Source: Bradyrhizobium sp. B097
GTDB taxonomy: Bacteria; Pseudomonadota; Alphaproteobacteria; Rhizobiales; Xanthobacteraceae
Length of the DNA stretch: 64,000 nt
Reading direction: 5' to 3'
Assembly: GCF_038957035.1 (NCBI RefSeq)
Contig: NZ_CP152412.1
Span: 7,932,501 to 7,996,500 of the forward strand
In this document: in pieces, positions 28,317 through 36,991 of the stretch
Layout: the number at the start of each line of letters is the position of its first letter
How positions within the stretch are numbered: the first letter of the stretch is position 1
Made by a program: the position numbers and the translations under genes
The notes under the pieces: generated by a model
The model's input: only the letters and a program-made list of their open reading frames with translations
The model's database searches: none
Told to the model about the DNA's origin: nothing

Positions 28317-29891
28317 ATGGTTGGACTGCGGCCGAATATTTCAATACGGCTCGGGGCCGCGATCAGGGAACAGCATTCGGGCGTTGAGCGCGATCTCGCC
28401 GTTCCATCGGTCGGAACAAACCCGGAGGTCGAGCGCCTGCGCGGCGTCGTTGCACGCCTGATGCACACGGCCGCGCATGACCAGCTGACCGGACTTCCGA
28501 CGCGCAGCCTGCTGCTCGAGCGGCTGGATCGTGAACTGGCGCGCGAAGCCGATGACGGCGCGCGGATCGCGGTTCTGTTCGTCGATCTCGACAACTTCAA
28601 GCTCGTCAACGATTCACTCGGCCATAGCAGCGGCGACGAGGTGCTGTCCGAAATGGCCCGGCGCATCCTTGGCTGTCTCGGGCCGGAAGATACTGCGAGC
28701 CGGTTCGGCGGCGACGAGATGGTCGTTCTCCATCCGCGCGCCTCGGACTCCTCCGGAGCGGAACTCGGCAAGCGGATCCTTGCAGCGCTGGCGGAGCCGA
28801 TCCTGCTCTCCGGCAAGGAAGTCGTGGTATCGGCAAGCGTGGGGCTCGCGCACTGCAAGCCCGGCACGAAGTGCGCCGAACAATTGCTGCGCGAGGCGGA
28901 CACTGCCCTCTACGCGGCAAAGGTCCGCGGCCGTGCCCGATTGGCCGAGTTCAACGACGAGCTGCATGCCCGCGCCGAGAAGCGTGTTCAAATCGAATCC
29001 GATTTGCGGGCGGCGCTACGGGAATCGCAGCTGTTCGTGGAGTATCAGCCGCAAGTCCGCCTGAAAGATGGACGCGTGGTCGGCGTCGAGGCGCTGGTGC
29101 GCTGGCGACATCCCGAGCGTGGCATCATCTCGCCCGCCGACTTCATCCCTGTCGCCGAGGAATGCGGGCTCATCGTCAAGATCGGACGGCAGGTGTTGCA
29201 GGAATCCTGTCGCCAGCTCGCCGAGTGGACGAGGCTGATGCCGGGCTGCCCGCTGGCCATGACCGTGAACGTGTCGCCGCGCGAGATCGCGGAGCCGACC
29301 TTCATCCAGGAGCTCCGCCAGACTCTCGCCAGCACCAATGTCGATCCGACCGCCCTGTGTCTCGAAATCACCGAAAGCGTCATGATGAGCGCCCCGGAGG
29401 AGGTCGTCCAGGTGCTCGATCAGATCCGGCAGCTCGGCGTGTTCGTCGCGATCGACGATTTCGGCACCGAGCACTCATCGCTGTCGCGCCTGCGCGACAT
29501 GCCGGCCGAGGTTCTGAAGATCGACCGCAGCTTCATCGACGGTCTCAGCAGCGAGCCCGGCGATACGGCGATCGTATCGTCGATCCTGAGCCTCGCCTAC
29601 GCGATGGGCAAGCACACCATCGCCGAGGGCGTCGAACGAAGTGAGCAGGCGGCAATGCTGCTCCGCATGGGTTGCGACGTTGCCCAGGGCTATTTCTTTT
29701 CGCGGCCGGTTGCCGCCGAACAGATCGCGCCGATGCTGACCAGGGCACTCTGGCATCCGAGTTCGGGACGCGCGCTGCACGCCGCGCAGCCGGTGGAAGG
29801 ACCGGTGCGGCGCGGCCATCATTATTTCATCGACGAATTCCTTGATCACATCGGGGCTCCCATGGGCACCAAGGCGACGGTCTCGCGATGA
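28317..29891 (+). CDS. GGDEF-EAL domain protein (c-di-GMP turnover)
   Basis: A 524-residue cytoplasmic protein. The GGDEF domain is about residues 50-215 and the EAL domain about 228-480. The signature loop reads GGDEM (131-135) instead of GGDEF, and the inhibitory-site Arg is absent (GPED in place of RxxD), so cyclase activity may be weak or lack feedback. The EAL motif (257-259) and the DDFG motif (379-382) are intact, as are ENITES-type metal ligands seen as EITES, so phosphodiesterase activity is likely. There is no membrane segment or PAS domain of its own. Its stop overlaps the start of the next gene by 4 bp. Confidence 0.93.
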   Translation: MVGLRPNISIRLGAAIREQHSGVERDLAVPSVGTNPEVERLRGVVARLMHTAAHDQLTGLPTRSLLLERLDRELAREADDGARIAVLFVDLDNFKLVNDSLGHSSGDEVLSEMARRILGCLGPEDTASRFGGDEMVVLHPRASDSSGAELGKRILAALAEPILLSGKEVVVSASVGLAHCKPGTKCAEQLLREADTALYAAKVRGRARLAEFNDELHARAEKRVQIESDLRAALRESQLFVEYQPQVRLKDGRVVGVEALVRWRHPERGIISPADFIPVAEECGLIVKIGRQVLQESCRQLAEWTRLMPGCPLAMTVNVSPREIAEPTFIQELRQTLASTNVDPTALCLEITESVMMSAPEEVVQVLDQIRQLGVFVAIDDFGTEHSSLSRLRDMPAEVLKIDRSFIDGLSSEPGDTAIVSSILSLAYAMGKHTIAEGVERSEQAAMLLRMGCDVAQGYFFSRPVAAEQIAPMLTRALWHPSSGRALHAAQPVEGPVRRGHHYFIDEFLDHIGAPMGTKATVSR

Positions 29892-30724
29892 TGTATCTCG
29901 TCATCGGTCTCAGCAATCTGGCGATCGGCCTGGCTTACGCCGGCCTCGGCGTATTGTCGGCCTGGGAAACGGTCAGCCTGCACCGTTACCGCGGCTGGTC
30001 CCGCTTCGGTATCGGATTTTCGATGATGGCGGCAAGCTGCGGGCCGCATCATCTGGTGCACGGCTTCCAGGTGCTGCAGGGCGAAAGCGTGTCCTGGTCG
30101 ATGCTCGCCGTCACCTTGCTCGGGCTGCCGGCAGGTTTGACATTTGTGTTCCTGCGGTTCGAGACGATATTGGGTGGCCAGGGCGAGCGATTAATCGCCC
30201 TCTCGCCGCATCGCGCGATGTTGCTGGTCGGCGGCTTCGCCATCACGGCAGGCTGGCTGGCAGCCTGGGCGATGGCCCAACCCGGCGCAAACATCCCGTT
30301 CCTTTGCACGTCGGCCGAGCTTGCCGCGCGCGCGACGATGCCGAGCACCTGGATCGACGTCGCCTCCGCGACGTTCTACGCTAATGTGTTCGTCACCGTG
30401 ACCTACGGCTTGGTCGGCTGGTATCTGGCTGACCATCAGGTGCGCCGCTATCTGGCGACCGGTGTGTGGTCGCTATCGGGGGCCGCATTGGCGGGCGTCT
30501 TCTTCAGCTGCGGCTTGATCCATCTCATTGACGCGACGACTCACGGCAGCGGATCGATGCTCGTGTTCGACCTGATCGGCATTCCCGCCTCGGTTTATTT
30601 CCTCTGGGTCGTCGAGCAGTTGCACTGCGACTCCGTGCTGGACTGGAATCGACGTCCGCTGGTCGGCGCCGCGGCCGCGCCGGCGCGGCCCTCACCCTGG
30701 AGCGGCAGGAACCTGCAGCACTGA
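29888..30724 (+). CDS. Seven-helix membrane protein with duplicated CGxxHL motif, coupled to the GGDEF-EAL gene
   Basis: A 278-residue inner-membrane protein with seven predicted helices (about 2-27, 41-63, 70-90, 108-131, 155-181, 190-218, 222-245). Helices 1-3 and 5-7 look like two copies of one three-helix unit. The second helix of each has the same motif: CGPHHL (Cys51, His55) and CGLIHL (Cys208, His212). The Cys/His i, i+4 spacing followed by Leu matches the copper-binding helix of plant and cyanobacterial ethylene receptors (CGxTHL). Metal or gas sensing is inference. The ATGA overlap with the GGDEF-EAL gene suggests a signalling pair. The C-terminal 30 residues are disordered (Ala/Pro-rich). 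It is not MHYT. Confidence 0.85.
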   Translation: MMYLVIGLSNLAIGLAYAGLGVLSAWETVSLHRYRGWSRFGIGFSMMAASCGPHHLVHGFQVLQGESVSWSMLAVTLLGLPAGLTFVFLRFETILGGQGERLIALSPHRAMLLVGGFAITAGWLAAWAMAQPGANIPFLCTSAELAARATMPSTWIDVASATFYANVFVTVTYGLVGWYLADHQVRRYLATGVWSLSGAALAGVFFSCGLIHLIDATTHGSGSMLVFDLIGIPASVYFLWVVEQLHCDSVLDWNRRPLVGAAAAPARPSPWSGRNLQH

Positions 30725-31057
30725 CCGGCCTTGTGGGTGCGATCGGCACCCGGCTTTGCCTGCGCCCTCTTCAAGAGCGAGGGCGAGACGAAAGGCAAGA
30801 CTCGGACAGATCATGCCGCGAGAATGCGGAAGTTTGACTCACCGCCGCGCCAACAATCTCGATGTCGTCCCTGCGGAAGCAGGGACCCATAACCACGAAT
30901 GGTTGGTGTTGGGCGATCATGGCGACGCTTGGCGCGCCGAGCGTAGCTCGCGGCCACAGTCCGTCTACGCTTTCACTTCGTTCAAGCTACGCCGGACACG
31001 CTTCGACCTGAAGGTCTCCGCGTGGCTGCGCCACGCGAAGCCCTTCAGGGCGAAGCG
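30725..31057. other. Intergenic region with repeat sequence before tRNA-Val
   Basis: No gene recognised. It holds the palindromic repeat at 30863-30900 and a stretch (about 30925-31056) with GAGCGTAGCTCGCG and GGGCGAAGCGTGG blocks that resemble dispersed intergenic repeats of Bradyrhizobium. Confidence 0.45.
30863..30900. repeat. Short palindromic intergenic repeat
   Basis: GTCCCTGC, GGAA, GCAGGGAC is a perfect 8-bp inverted repeat, followed by CCATAACCAC. A related hairpin with different arms (CGCCCGC GAAA GCGGGCG) occurs at 49955-50010. They look like members of a dispersed family. Confidence 0.6.
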
Positions 31058-31132
31058 TGGTGGGTGCGACAGGGATCGAACCTGTGACCCCTACCATGTC
31101 AAGGTAGTGCTCTCCCGCTGAGCTACGCACCC
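31058..31132 (-). tRNA. tRNA-Val (anticodon GAC)
   Basis: The minus strand folds as a complete cloverleaf: acceptor GGGTGCG/CGCACCC, D arm GCTCAGCGGGAGAGC, anticodon arm CTACC-TTGACAT-GGTAG with GAC at the anticodon, T arm with GGTTCGATCC, discriminator A and an encoded CCA. It is 75 nt including CCA, with no intron or variable-arm oddity. Confidence 0.97.
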
Positions 31133-31211
31133 AAAGCCGTGTTTGGATCGGGTCCCTATAACGGACGGCGGCGGGGCAGGCAAGGATACAAAGTGAAGGT
31201 TTTTTGGCGAA

Positions 31212-31571
31212 TCAGGCCGCCAGCAACTTATTCACTTCGCTAACCAATTCCCGGAGGTGCACGGGCTTGGATAGCACCTTGGCGTTTTTCGGCGCCTCCG
31301 AATCGGAATTGAGGGCCACCGCGGCAAAGCCGGTGATGAACATGATCTTGATATCGGGATCGAGTTCCGAGGCACGGCGCGCCAGCTCGATGCCGTCCAT
31401 CTCGGGCATCACGATGTCGGTGAGCAGCATTTCGAACGGCTCCTCACGCAGCCGCTGATAGGCCGACATGCCGTTGTCGTGCGGCGAGACCTTGAAACCC
31501 GCATTTTCCAGTGCCTTGACCAGAAAGCGGCGCATATCGGTGTCGTCTTCGGCGAGAAGAATTTTCGGCAT
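31212..31571 (-). CDS. cpdR: Response regulator CpdR
   Basis: A 119-residue stand-alone receiver domain. It starts MPKILLAEDDTDMRRFLVKA, has the phosphoacceptor Asp in LLTDIVMPEMDG, the switch Thr in FITGFAA, and Lys in VLSKPVHLREL. The single-domain length and this sequence are diagnostic of CpdR, which when unphosphorylated primes the ClpXP protease for cell-cycle substrates such as CtrA and PdeA in alphaproteobacteria. The longer upstream frame to 31859 is non-coding. It is divergent from the N-formylglutamate amidohydrolase gene. Confidence 0.95.
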   Translation of the reverse strand: MPKILLAEDDTDMRRFLVKALENAGFKVSPHDNGMSAYQRLREEPFEMLLTDIVMPEMDGIELARRASELDPDIKIMFITGFAAVALNSDSEAPKNAKVLSKPVHLRELVSEVNKLLAA

Positions 31572-31876
31572 GGCAGGGATCGTCGAATCCGGCTTGAGGA
31601 GCAGTCCGAACAGTAAGCCCGACAGACGGTAAATTTCGGGTGAAATTTGCGTCAAGCCATCGGCGAATGCGCGCCAGCCACTTGTGGACCGAACCACGCA
31701 TCGAATCAACCTTGTGCGGCATTTCCCGCCTTTAAGACGCGTTCCAGCCCGCGCCACACTCTTTTCACTTGGCAGAATGATCGCGATTACCGACAATGCC
31801 CGCCCATAAATCTCCGCTTTTCCGGCAGAATCAGTTCTTGCGGGGCGAGGCGGACGCAAGGGACGGCGCCAAGGGA

Positions 31877-32764
31877 ATGACCGAATTTGCTGGCGAGTTG
31901 TCGCCCCCGTTCGAGATCGTTGAGCCGCAGGCCTGGCGCGCGCCGATCATCTTCAATTCCCCGCATTCGGGCTCGATCTACCCGGCCGAGTTCCTCGAGG
32001 CGTCGCGAATCGACGTGGCGTCGCTGCGCCGCTCCGAAGACTCCTTCATGGACGAGTTGATCGCCGGATTGAGCGATCGCGGCTTTCCGATCATCCGGGT
32101 CAACTTCCCGCGTTCCTATGTCGACGTGAACCGCGAGCCCTATGAGCTCGACCCGCGCATGTTCACCGGGCGGCTGCCGAGCTTTGCCAACACGCGCTCG
32201 ATGCGGGTGGCCGGCGGCCTCGGCACCATCCCGCGCGTGGTCGGCGACGGCCAGGAGATCTACCGCGAGCGGCTCGATGTCGACGAGGCGCTGCGGCGGA
32301 TCGAGGTGCTCTACAAGCCCTATCACCGCGCACTGCGCCGGCTGATCAACAAGGCGCACCAAGCGTTCGGTGCCGTGATTTTGGTCGATTGCCATTCGAT
32401 GCCGTCGGTCGGGGTATCGCGCGACGAGCCGCGCCGGCCCGACATCGTGATCGGCGACCGCTACGGCACGAGCTGCGCGCCGCTGCTGCCCGACCTGGTC
32501 GAGGAGATGATGAGTTCGCTCGGCTATTCGGTCGGCCGCAACAAGCCCTATGCCGGCGGCTTCATCACCGAGCATTACGGCAACCCGGCGAGCGGCCTGC
32601 ACACCGTGCAGATCGAGCTCAACCGCGCGGTCTATATGGATGAGCGCCAACGCGAGCGCGGACCGCGCTTCGCCCAGGTGGCGGCCGACTTTGCGTCGCT
32701 CGCGGATGCGCTCGCGAAAATTCCGTTCGGGGATCTCGGCCCGTTCCAGGCGGCAGCGGAGTAA
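31877..32764 (+). CDS. N-formylglutamate amidohydrolase
   Basis: A 295-residue zinc hydrolase of the FGase family: N-formylglutamate to formate and glutamate, the last step of one histidine-degradation route. Family motifs are FNSPHSGSIYP, SFMDELI, NREPYELDP and VDCHSMPS; the metal-binding His/Glu/His lie in these. The ATG at 31877 (MTEFAGEL) is chosen by family start, with AAGGGA very close; an in-frame ATG at 31796 gives 27 extra residues. No hut genes are adjacent, so it could also act on other N-formyl amino acids. Confidence 0.88.
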   Translation: MTEFAGELSPPFEIVEPQAWRAPIIFNSPHSGSIYPAEFLEASRIDVASLRRSEDSFMDELIAGLSDRGFPIIRVNFPRSYVDVNREPYELDPRMFTGRLPSFANTRSMRVAGGLGTIPRVVGDGQEIYRERLDVDEALRRIEVLYKPYHRALRRLINKAHQAFGAVILVDCHSMPSVGVSRDEPRRPDIVIGDRYGTSCAPLLPDLVEEMMSSLGYSVGRNKPYAGGFITEHYGNPASGLHTVQIELNRAVYMDERQRERGPRFAQVAADFASLADALAKIPFGDLGPFQAAAE

Positions 32765-32869
32765 ATCCTTCGTCGGCCACCCGTGGTGCCGATGAAGTCA
32801 TGAACCAAGAATTCAAATTGGCGACGCGATAAGCGCCGAAGTGGATTCTCAGTTCACTCGCGGAAATGA

Positions 32870-32975
32870 CGGCCCAAAGAAAAAAGGGCCGCTTGAATGA
32901 ACAAGCGGCCCAAGTCTAGGGAGGAAACGCCCAAGGAGGGCAGCGATAGCGCGAGGCGCTACCGCACCGCAACAA
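32870..32975 (-). ncRNA. Putative small RNA, suhB/mmgR-like
   Basis: On the minus strand: a stem-loop GTAGCGC-CTC-GCGCTAT, a second small hairpin GCCC-TCCTT-GGGC exposing CCTCC, an unpaired TTTCCTCCCTAG, then an intrinsic terminator. The two CCTCC-type anti-Shine-Dalgarno patches and the position beside an inositol-monophosphatase-family gene fit the suhB (mmgR, alpha-r8) RNA family of Rhizobiales. No protein-coding gene explains the terminator. The 5' end is estimated. Confidence 0.6.
32874..32911 (-). terminator. Strong intrinsic terminator (end of the putative sRNA)
   Basis: Minus strand GGGCCGCTTG-TTCATT-CAAGCGGCCC: a perfect 10-bp stem with a 6-nt loop, followed by TTTTTTC. It faces no annotated minus-strand gene, which is the main evidence for a small RNA ending here. 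Confidence 0.85.
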
Positions 32976-33326
32976 TATGCGACCGCGCTGCACAAAACGC
33001 AAGAACTTTCGAAACATTTCTTCTGTAATGTTGGTAAGTCTGGCGAAACTGCAACACGACCAGATGACTGAATTAAGATGTTGAATATCAACATCTTACA
33101 CAAGAAATCGCGATCGGACAGCGTTCAGCGCATAGCTTGTATACCAGAACTCGCAACTTCGTGATCCGCCCCGAAGCCAGGGAGACTTTCGAATCGAAGC
33201 CAAATCGAAAGTCCGGAACCGAGTCATCAGGCTGGGATAACACTCCGTTAATCGTGCGCGCCGCCTGGGATTGAGCTAGGCAAGAGCACATCCTATCGCG
33301 TCGTTTGCGCACTTCAGGGACATGCC

Positions 33327-34106
33327 GTGACGGTCATCGACTTTACCGCCTTCATCGGCCGCCTCGCGACCGCATCCGGCGAAACCATCCTGCCCTTCTT
33401 CCGCACCTCGCTCTCGGTCGACAACAAGAGCTCGAGCGATTTCGATCCGGTCACCGAGGCGGACCGGGCCGCGGAAGCCGTGATGCGGCGGCTGATCAAG
33501 GCGAACTTCCCCCAGCACGGCATCGTCGGCGAGGAATTCGGCAATGAGCGCCAGGACGCCGACTATGTCTGGGTGCTCGATCCGATCGACGGCACGAAGT
33601 CCTTCATCGCCGGCTTTCCGATCTGGGGCACGCTGATCGCGCTGCTGCATAAAGGTACGCCGGTATTCGGCATGATGCACCAGCCCTATATCGGCGAGCG
33701 CTTCTCCGGCGACAACGGTTCGGCGAATTACGCGGGGCCGTCGGGCGCGCGACGGCTCTCGGTGCGGCGCTGCGCCTCGCTGAAGGAGGCGACCGTCTTC
33801 ACCACCAGCCCGCTGCTGATGAATCCGGATGACCGCGCCCGCTTCGGCAGCGTCGAGCATGCGGCGCGCCTGTCGCGCTACGGCGGCGACTGCTACTCCT
33901 ATTGCATGCTCGCGGCCGGCCATCTCGACCTCGTGGTCGAAACCGAGCTGAAACCCTACGACATTGCCGGCCTGATCCCGATCGTCACCGGCGCCGGCGG
34001 CGTCGTCACCACCTGGGACGGCAAGCCGGCGCAAGGCGGCGGCCGCATCATCGCAGCCGGTGACCCACGCGTGCACGAAGCCGCGATGAAGCTGCTCAAC
34101 GCCTGA
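33327..34106 (+). CDS. hisN: Histidinol-phosphatase HisN / inositol-monophosphatase family
   Basis: A 259-residue Mg-dependent phosphatase. Motifs: Glu pair in IVGEEFG, the DPIDGTKSFI metal site and the second Asp in PYDIAGLIPIV. The PYDIAG form and GDCYSY segment are typical of the alphaproteobacterial HisN branch (histidine biosynthesis) rather than true SuhB. Start GTG at 33327 with AGGGA upstream; the ATG at 33322 is out of frame. Confidence 0.88.
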   Translation: MTVIDFTAFIGRLATASGETILPFFRTSLSVDNKSSSDFDPVTEADRAAEAVMRRLIKANFPQHGIVGEEFGNERQDADYVWVLDPIDGTKSFIAGFPIWGTLIALLHKGTPVFGMMHQPYIGERFSGDNGSANYAGPSGARRLSVRRCASLKEATVFTTSPLLMNPDDRARFGSVEHAARLSRYGGDCYSYCMLAAGHLDLVVETELKPYDIAGLIPIVTGAGGVVTTWDGKPAQGGGRIIAAGDPRVHEAAMKLLNA

Positions 34107-34193
34107 TCCTTGCTCCGTCTGATTTCTTGAATTGCCGGGCGATTGATCTGCGCCCATCCTGACGGCAACGAGAAAAGTCAGGGATGGGCGCAC

Positions 34194-35177
34194 ATGACGA
34201 TTTGCGGCAGGCTACTGGCAGCCATTCTCCTGCTTCTCGCGCCCGTCACCGCCAGCGCCCAGCAGTTCCCGGCCAAGGCGTTCCCGACGAAGCCGATCCG
34301 GCTGATTGTGCCGTTCCCGCCCGGCGGGCCGAACGACATCATCGCACGGGTGATCGGGCAGAAGATCTCGGAACTGGTGAAGCAGCCGATCATCGTCGAC
34401 AACCGCGCCGGCCAGGGCGGCGTGCTCGGCACCGATGCGGTCGCGAAGGCCGCTCCCGACGGCTACACGGTTGCGATCGCGAGCGCCGGCGCGCTGGCGA
34501 TCAGCCCGAGCATGGAGAAGGTCGCCTACGACACGCTGAAAGATCTTGCGCCGGTGACGCTGGTCGCGACCGTGCCGGAGATGCTGGTTGTCGCCACCGA
34601 CGTACCGGCAAAGAACATGAGCGAGCTGGTCGCGCTCGCCAAGGCGCAGCCGGGCAAGCTCAACTTCGCCTCCTCCGGCCCCGGCAGCCTGCCGCATCTG
34701 GCCTGCGAATTGTTCAAGCTGACGGCGAAGATCGACATCGTGCATGTGCCCTATCGCGGCGCTGCGTCGGCGGTGAACGACCTGTTGGGTCAGCAGGTGC
34801 AGATGACCTTCCTTGACCTGCCGGTGATCCTGCCGCAGATCAAGGCGGGCACGCTGCGGCCGATCGCGCTCGGCGGCCGCGAGCGCGCCCCGACCGCGCC
34901 CGACGTGCCGACCACGACCGAGGCCGGCATGCCTGACCTGATCATCGAGAACTGGTACGGCATGATCGCGCCCGCCGGAACGCCGCCGGCGATCGTCACC
35001 AGGCTGAACCAGATCGCCACCGAAGCGATGGCTGATCCGGCGGTCAAGGCAAAACTCGCCGAGCAAGGCCTGACACTGGTCGGCGACACGCCGGAGCATT
35101 TCCGCGACTTCGTCGCCGCCGACATCAAGCGATGGGCGAAGGTGATCCAGGACGCCGGCGTGGTGACGGCGAAGTAG
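34194..35177 (+). CDS. Tripartite tricarboxylate transporter (Bug/TctC) substrate-binding protein
   Basis: A 327-residue periplasmic binding protein. The signal peptide is about residues 1-23 (LLAAILLLLAPVTASAQ). The mature domain is of the Bug type: IRLIVPFPPGGPNDIIAR, VDNRAGQGG, TVAIAS, the NFASSGPGS loop and HVPYRGAASAVNDLL. The ATG at 34194 follows AGGGATGGG. There are no TctA/TctB membrane genes nearby, so it is an orphan receptor, common in Bradyrhizobium and Bordetella. Convergent with the LysR gene. Confidence 0.9.
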   Translation: MTICGRLLAAILLLLAPVTASAQQFPAKAFPTKPIRLIVPFPPGGPNDIIARVIGQKISELVKQPIIVDNRAGQGGVLGTDAVAKAAPDGYTVAIASAGALAISPSMEKVAYDTLKDLAPVTLVATVPEMLVVATDVPAKNMSELVALAKAQPGKLNFASSGPGSLPHLACELFKLTAKIDIVHVPYRGAASAVNDLLGQQVQMTFLDLPVILPQIKAGTLRPIALGGRERAPTAPDVPTTTEAGMPDLIIENWYGMIAPAGTPPAIVTRLNQIATEAMADPAVKAKLAEQGLTLVGDTPEHFRDFVAADIKRWAKVIQDAGVVTAK

Positions 35178-35186
35178 AGCAAGCCG

Positions 35187-36080
35187 TCAGCGCTGCGCTT
35201 CGGCCCGCAGATACTCCACCAGCTGCTTGGCCGCGCGCGGCAGCGCCTTGAAGCTGCGCGCGCAGATGGTCAGCCGGCGGTTGGCCCAGGCATCGCGGAT
35301 CCGGATCGTTGTGATCGGCATCGCCGCCGCGCAGCGCCGCGCCGCGGTTTCCGGGATCACCGCGATGCCGACATCGGCAGCAACCATCTGGCAGATGGCG
35401 TCGAAGCCGCGCAGGCGGGCGCGGAAGCGCAGCCGCGCACCAAGTTTTGCCGCGTGCCGCGAAATATGGACCTGCAGCGCGGACGTCGCCGTGAGGCCGA
35501 CGAAATCGCGGCCGACCACCTCCTGGAAGTCGATCTGGCGGCGGCCGCCGAGATCACTGCGGCGCGACGCCACCAGCATCAGGCGGTCCTCGCTGAACAG
35601 GAAACGCTCGACGCTGTCGGGCAGCGCGTGTTCGGCGGCAAAGCCGAGATCGGCGGCGCCGCTGGCGATCGCGGTCGCGATATCGGTGCTCTCGCGCTCC
35701 TCGACGTCGACGCTGATATCGGGATGCTCATGAAGGAACGCCGCCAGCGCCCGCGGCAGATGCTCCGACAGGCCCGAGGTGTTGGCGAGCAACAGCACGT
35801 TGGCGCGGACGCCGCTGGCATAGGCGGCGAGATCACTCTGCAGGGCCTCGACATTATGCATCACGATCCGCGCGTGACCGAGCAGGCTCTCGCCCGCCGC
35901 CGTCAATTCGACGCCGCGACGGCCGCGCTTGAGCAGCGCGACACCGAGCGCCTCCTCAAGGCCCTTGATCCGCTCGCTGGCCGAGGCTAGCGCAAGGTTT
36001 GCGCGCGCCGCGCCCTGGGTGATGCTGCGCGCATCCGAAACCGCGATGAACAATTGCAAGTCGATCAGGTCGAACCGCAT
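35187..36080 (-). CDS. LysR-family transcriptional regulator
   Basis: A 297-residue LysR regulator: N-terminal winged helix (LIDLQLFIAVSDARSITQGA, then LALASASERIKGLEEALG, residues 5-50) and a C-terminal periplasmic-binding-fold effector domain. It is divergent from the TauE/SafE exporter gene with a 91-bp gap, the usual regulator-target arrangement, so it probably controls that exporter. It is convergent with the Bug-protein gene (9-bp gap). Confidence 0.92.
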   Translation of the reverse strand: MRFDLIDLQLFIAVSDARSITQGAARANLALASASERIKGLEEALGVALLKRGRRGVELTAAGESLLGHARIVMHNVEALQSDLAAYASGVRANVLLLANTSGLSEHLPRALAAFLHEHPDISVDVEERESTDIATAIASGAADLGFAAEHALPDSVERFLFSEDRLMLVASRRSDLGGRRQIDFQEVVGRDFVGLTATSALQVHISRHAAKLGARLRFRARLRGFDAICQMVAADVGIAVIPETAARRCAAAMPITTIRIRDAWANRRLTICARSFKALPRAAKQLVEYLRAEAQR

Positions 36081-36171
36081 GACGTTTCCCGCCCCGCCCT
36101 TCGGACTGTCCGAAGGCTAACTCCGTAACCTCCAGATTGTGCCGATCGGCGCGATCGGTCAATGTGCAGTC

Positions 36172-36924
36172 ATGGTCGACCATCTCCTGATCTTCATCGC
36201 TTTCGCCTTCCTGCTCGCCGGCTTCGTCAAGGGTACGCTCGGCCTCGGTCTGCCGACGGTCGCGATGGGACTGCTGGCAACCACGATGGCACCGGGTCAG
36301 GCGATTGCGATCGTGATCGTGCCGGCGATCGTCACCAATATCTGGCAGACCTTCGTCGGCCTCTATCTGCGCGACATCCTCAAGCGGCTGTGGCCGCTGA
36401 TGCTCGGCACCGTCGTTGGAATCTGGATCAATGCCGGACTATTGACCGGGCCTTACGCGGCTTACGGCACTGTTGTGCTCGGCGCGCTGCTGGTGATCTA
36501 CGCGATCGTCGGCCTGAGCAGATTCAACTTCAAGGTCGCGCGGCGCCACGAGAAATGGGTCGGCGGCATCGTCGGCGTCGTCACCGGGCTGATCTCGGCG
36601 GCAACCGGCGTCCAGGTCATTCCCTCGATGCCGTTCATGCAGGCGATCGGCATGGACAAGGACGAACTGGTGCAGGCGCTCGGCGTCTTCTTCACCACCG
36701 CGACCATCGCACTCGCCTTCAATCTCACCGCCTCGGGCCTGCTGACCGCGGCCACCGCGCTGCCAGGAGCGGTCGCGATGGTGGCGTCGTTCACCGGCAT
36801 GTTCATCGGCCAGGCGGTCCGCACACGGATGCAGCCGGACGTCTTCCGCCGCTGGTTCCTGATCTCGATGATCCTGCTCGGCATCTATCTGGCCGGCAGT
36901 GCGCTGCTCAAGATCCACGGCTAG
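36172..36924 (+). CDS. TauE/SafE-family membrane exporter
   Basis: A 250-residue membrane protein with about eight helices: FLLAGFVKGTLGLGLPTVAMGLL at the start and VVTGLISAATGVQVIPSMPFMQ in the second repeat, the twin GxxGxGxG-like motifs of the TauE/SafE family. Family members move sulfonates, sulfite or organic anions. Start ATG at 36172 (MVDHLL); an ATG 11 codons upstream is possible. No strong ribosome-binding site is visible. Paired with the divergent LysR gene. Confidence 0.88.
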   Translation: MVDHLLIFIAFAFLLAGFVKGTLGLGLPTVAMGLLATTMAPGQAIAIVIVPAIVTNIWQTFVGLYLRDILKRLWPLMLGTVVGIWINAGLLTGPYAAYGTVVLGALLVIYAIVGLSRFNFKVARRHEKWVGGIVGVVTGLISAATGVQVIPSMPFMQAIGMDKDELVQALGVFFTTATIALAFNLTASGLLTAATALPGAVAMVASFTGMFIGQAVRTRMQPDVFRRWFLISMILLGIYLAGSALLKIHG

Positions 36925-36925
36925 A

Positions 36926-36987
36926 GATTCTTGTTTGACGCGTTTTCTTCACGCGAACCGGTAGCCACTTCGCTCGAAAACGCTCTA
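36926..36987. repeat. Palindromic repeat, copy 1, directly after a stop codon
   Basis: The core TGACGCGTTTTCTTCACGCG and following bases recur almost unchanged at 40392-40450. Arms GCGTTTTC and GAAAACGC form an inverted repeat around ACTTCGCTC. It begins at the TauE/SafE stop codon. Confidence 0.8.
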
Positions 36988-36991
36988 GCGG

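Noticed and set aside
29888..30724. MHYT sensor domain
   Set aside because: Seven helices next to c-di-GMP domains suggested MHYT, but the Met-His-Tyr-Thr motifs are absent; CGxxHL is present instead.
33088..33312. 74-codon minus-strand frame upstream of hisN
   Set aside because: No ribosome-binding site or conserved features; the region is better explained as promoter and sRNA upstream DNA.
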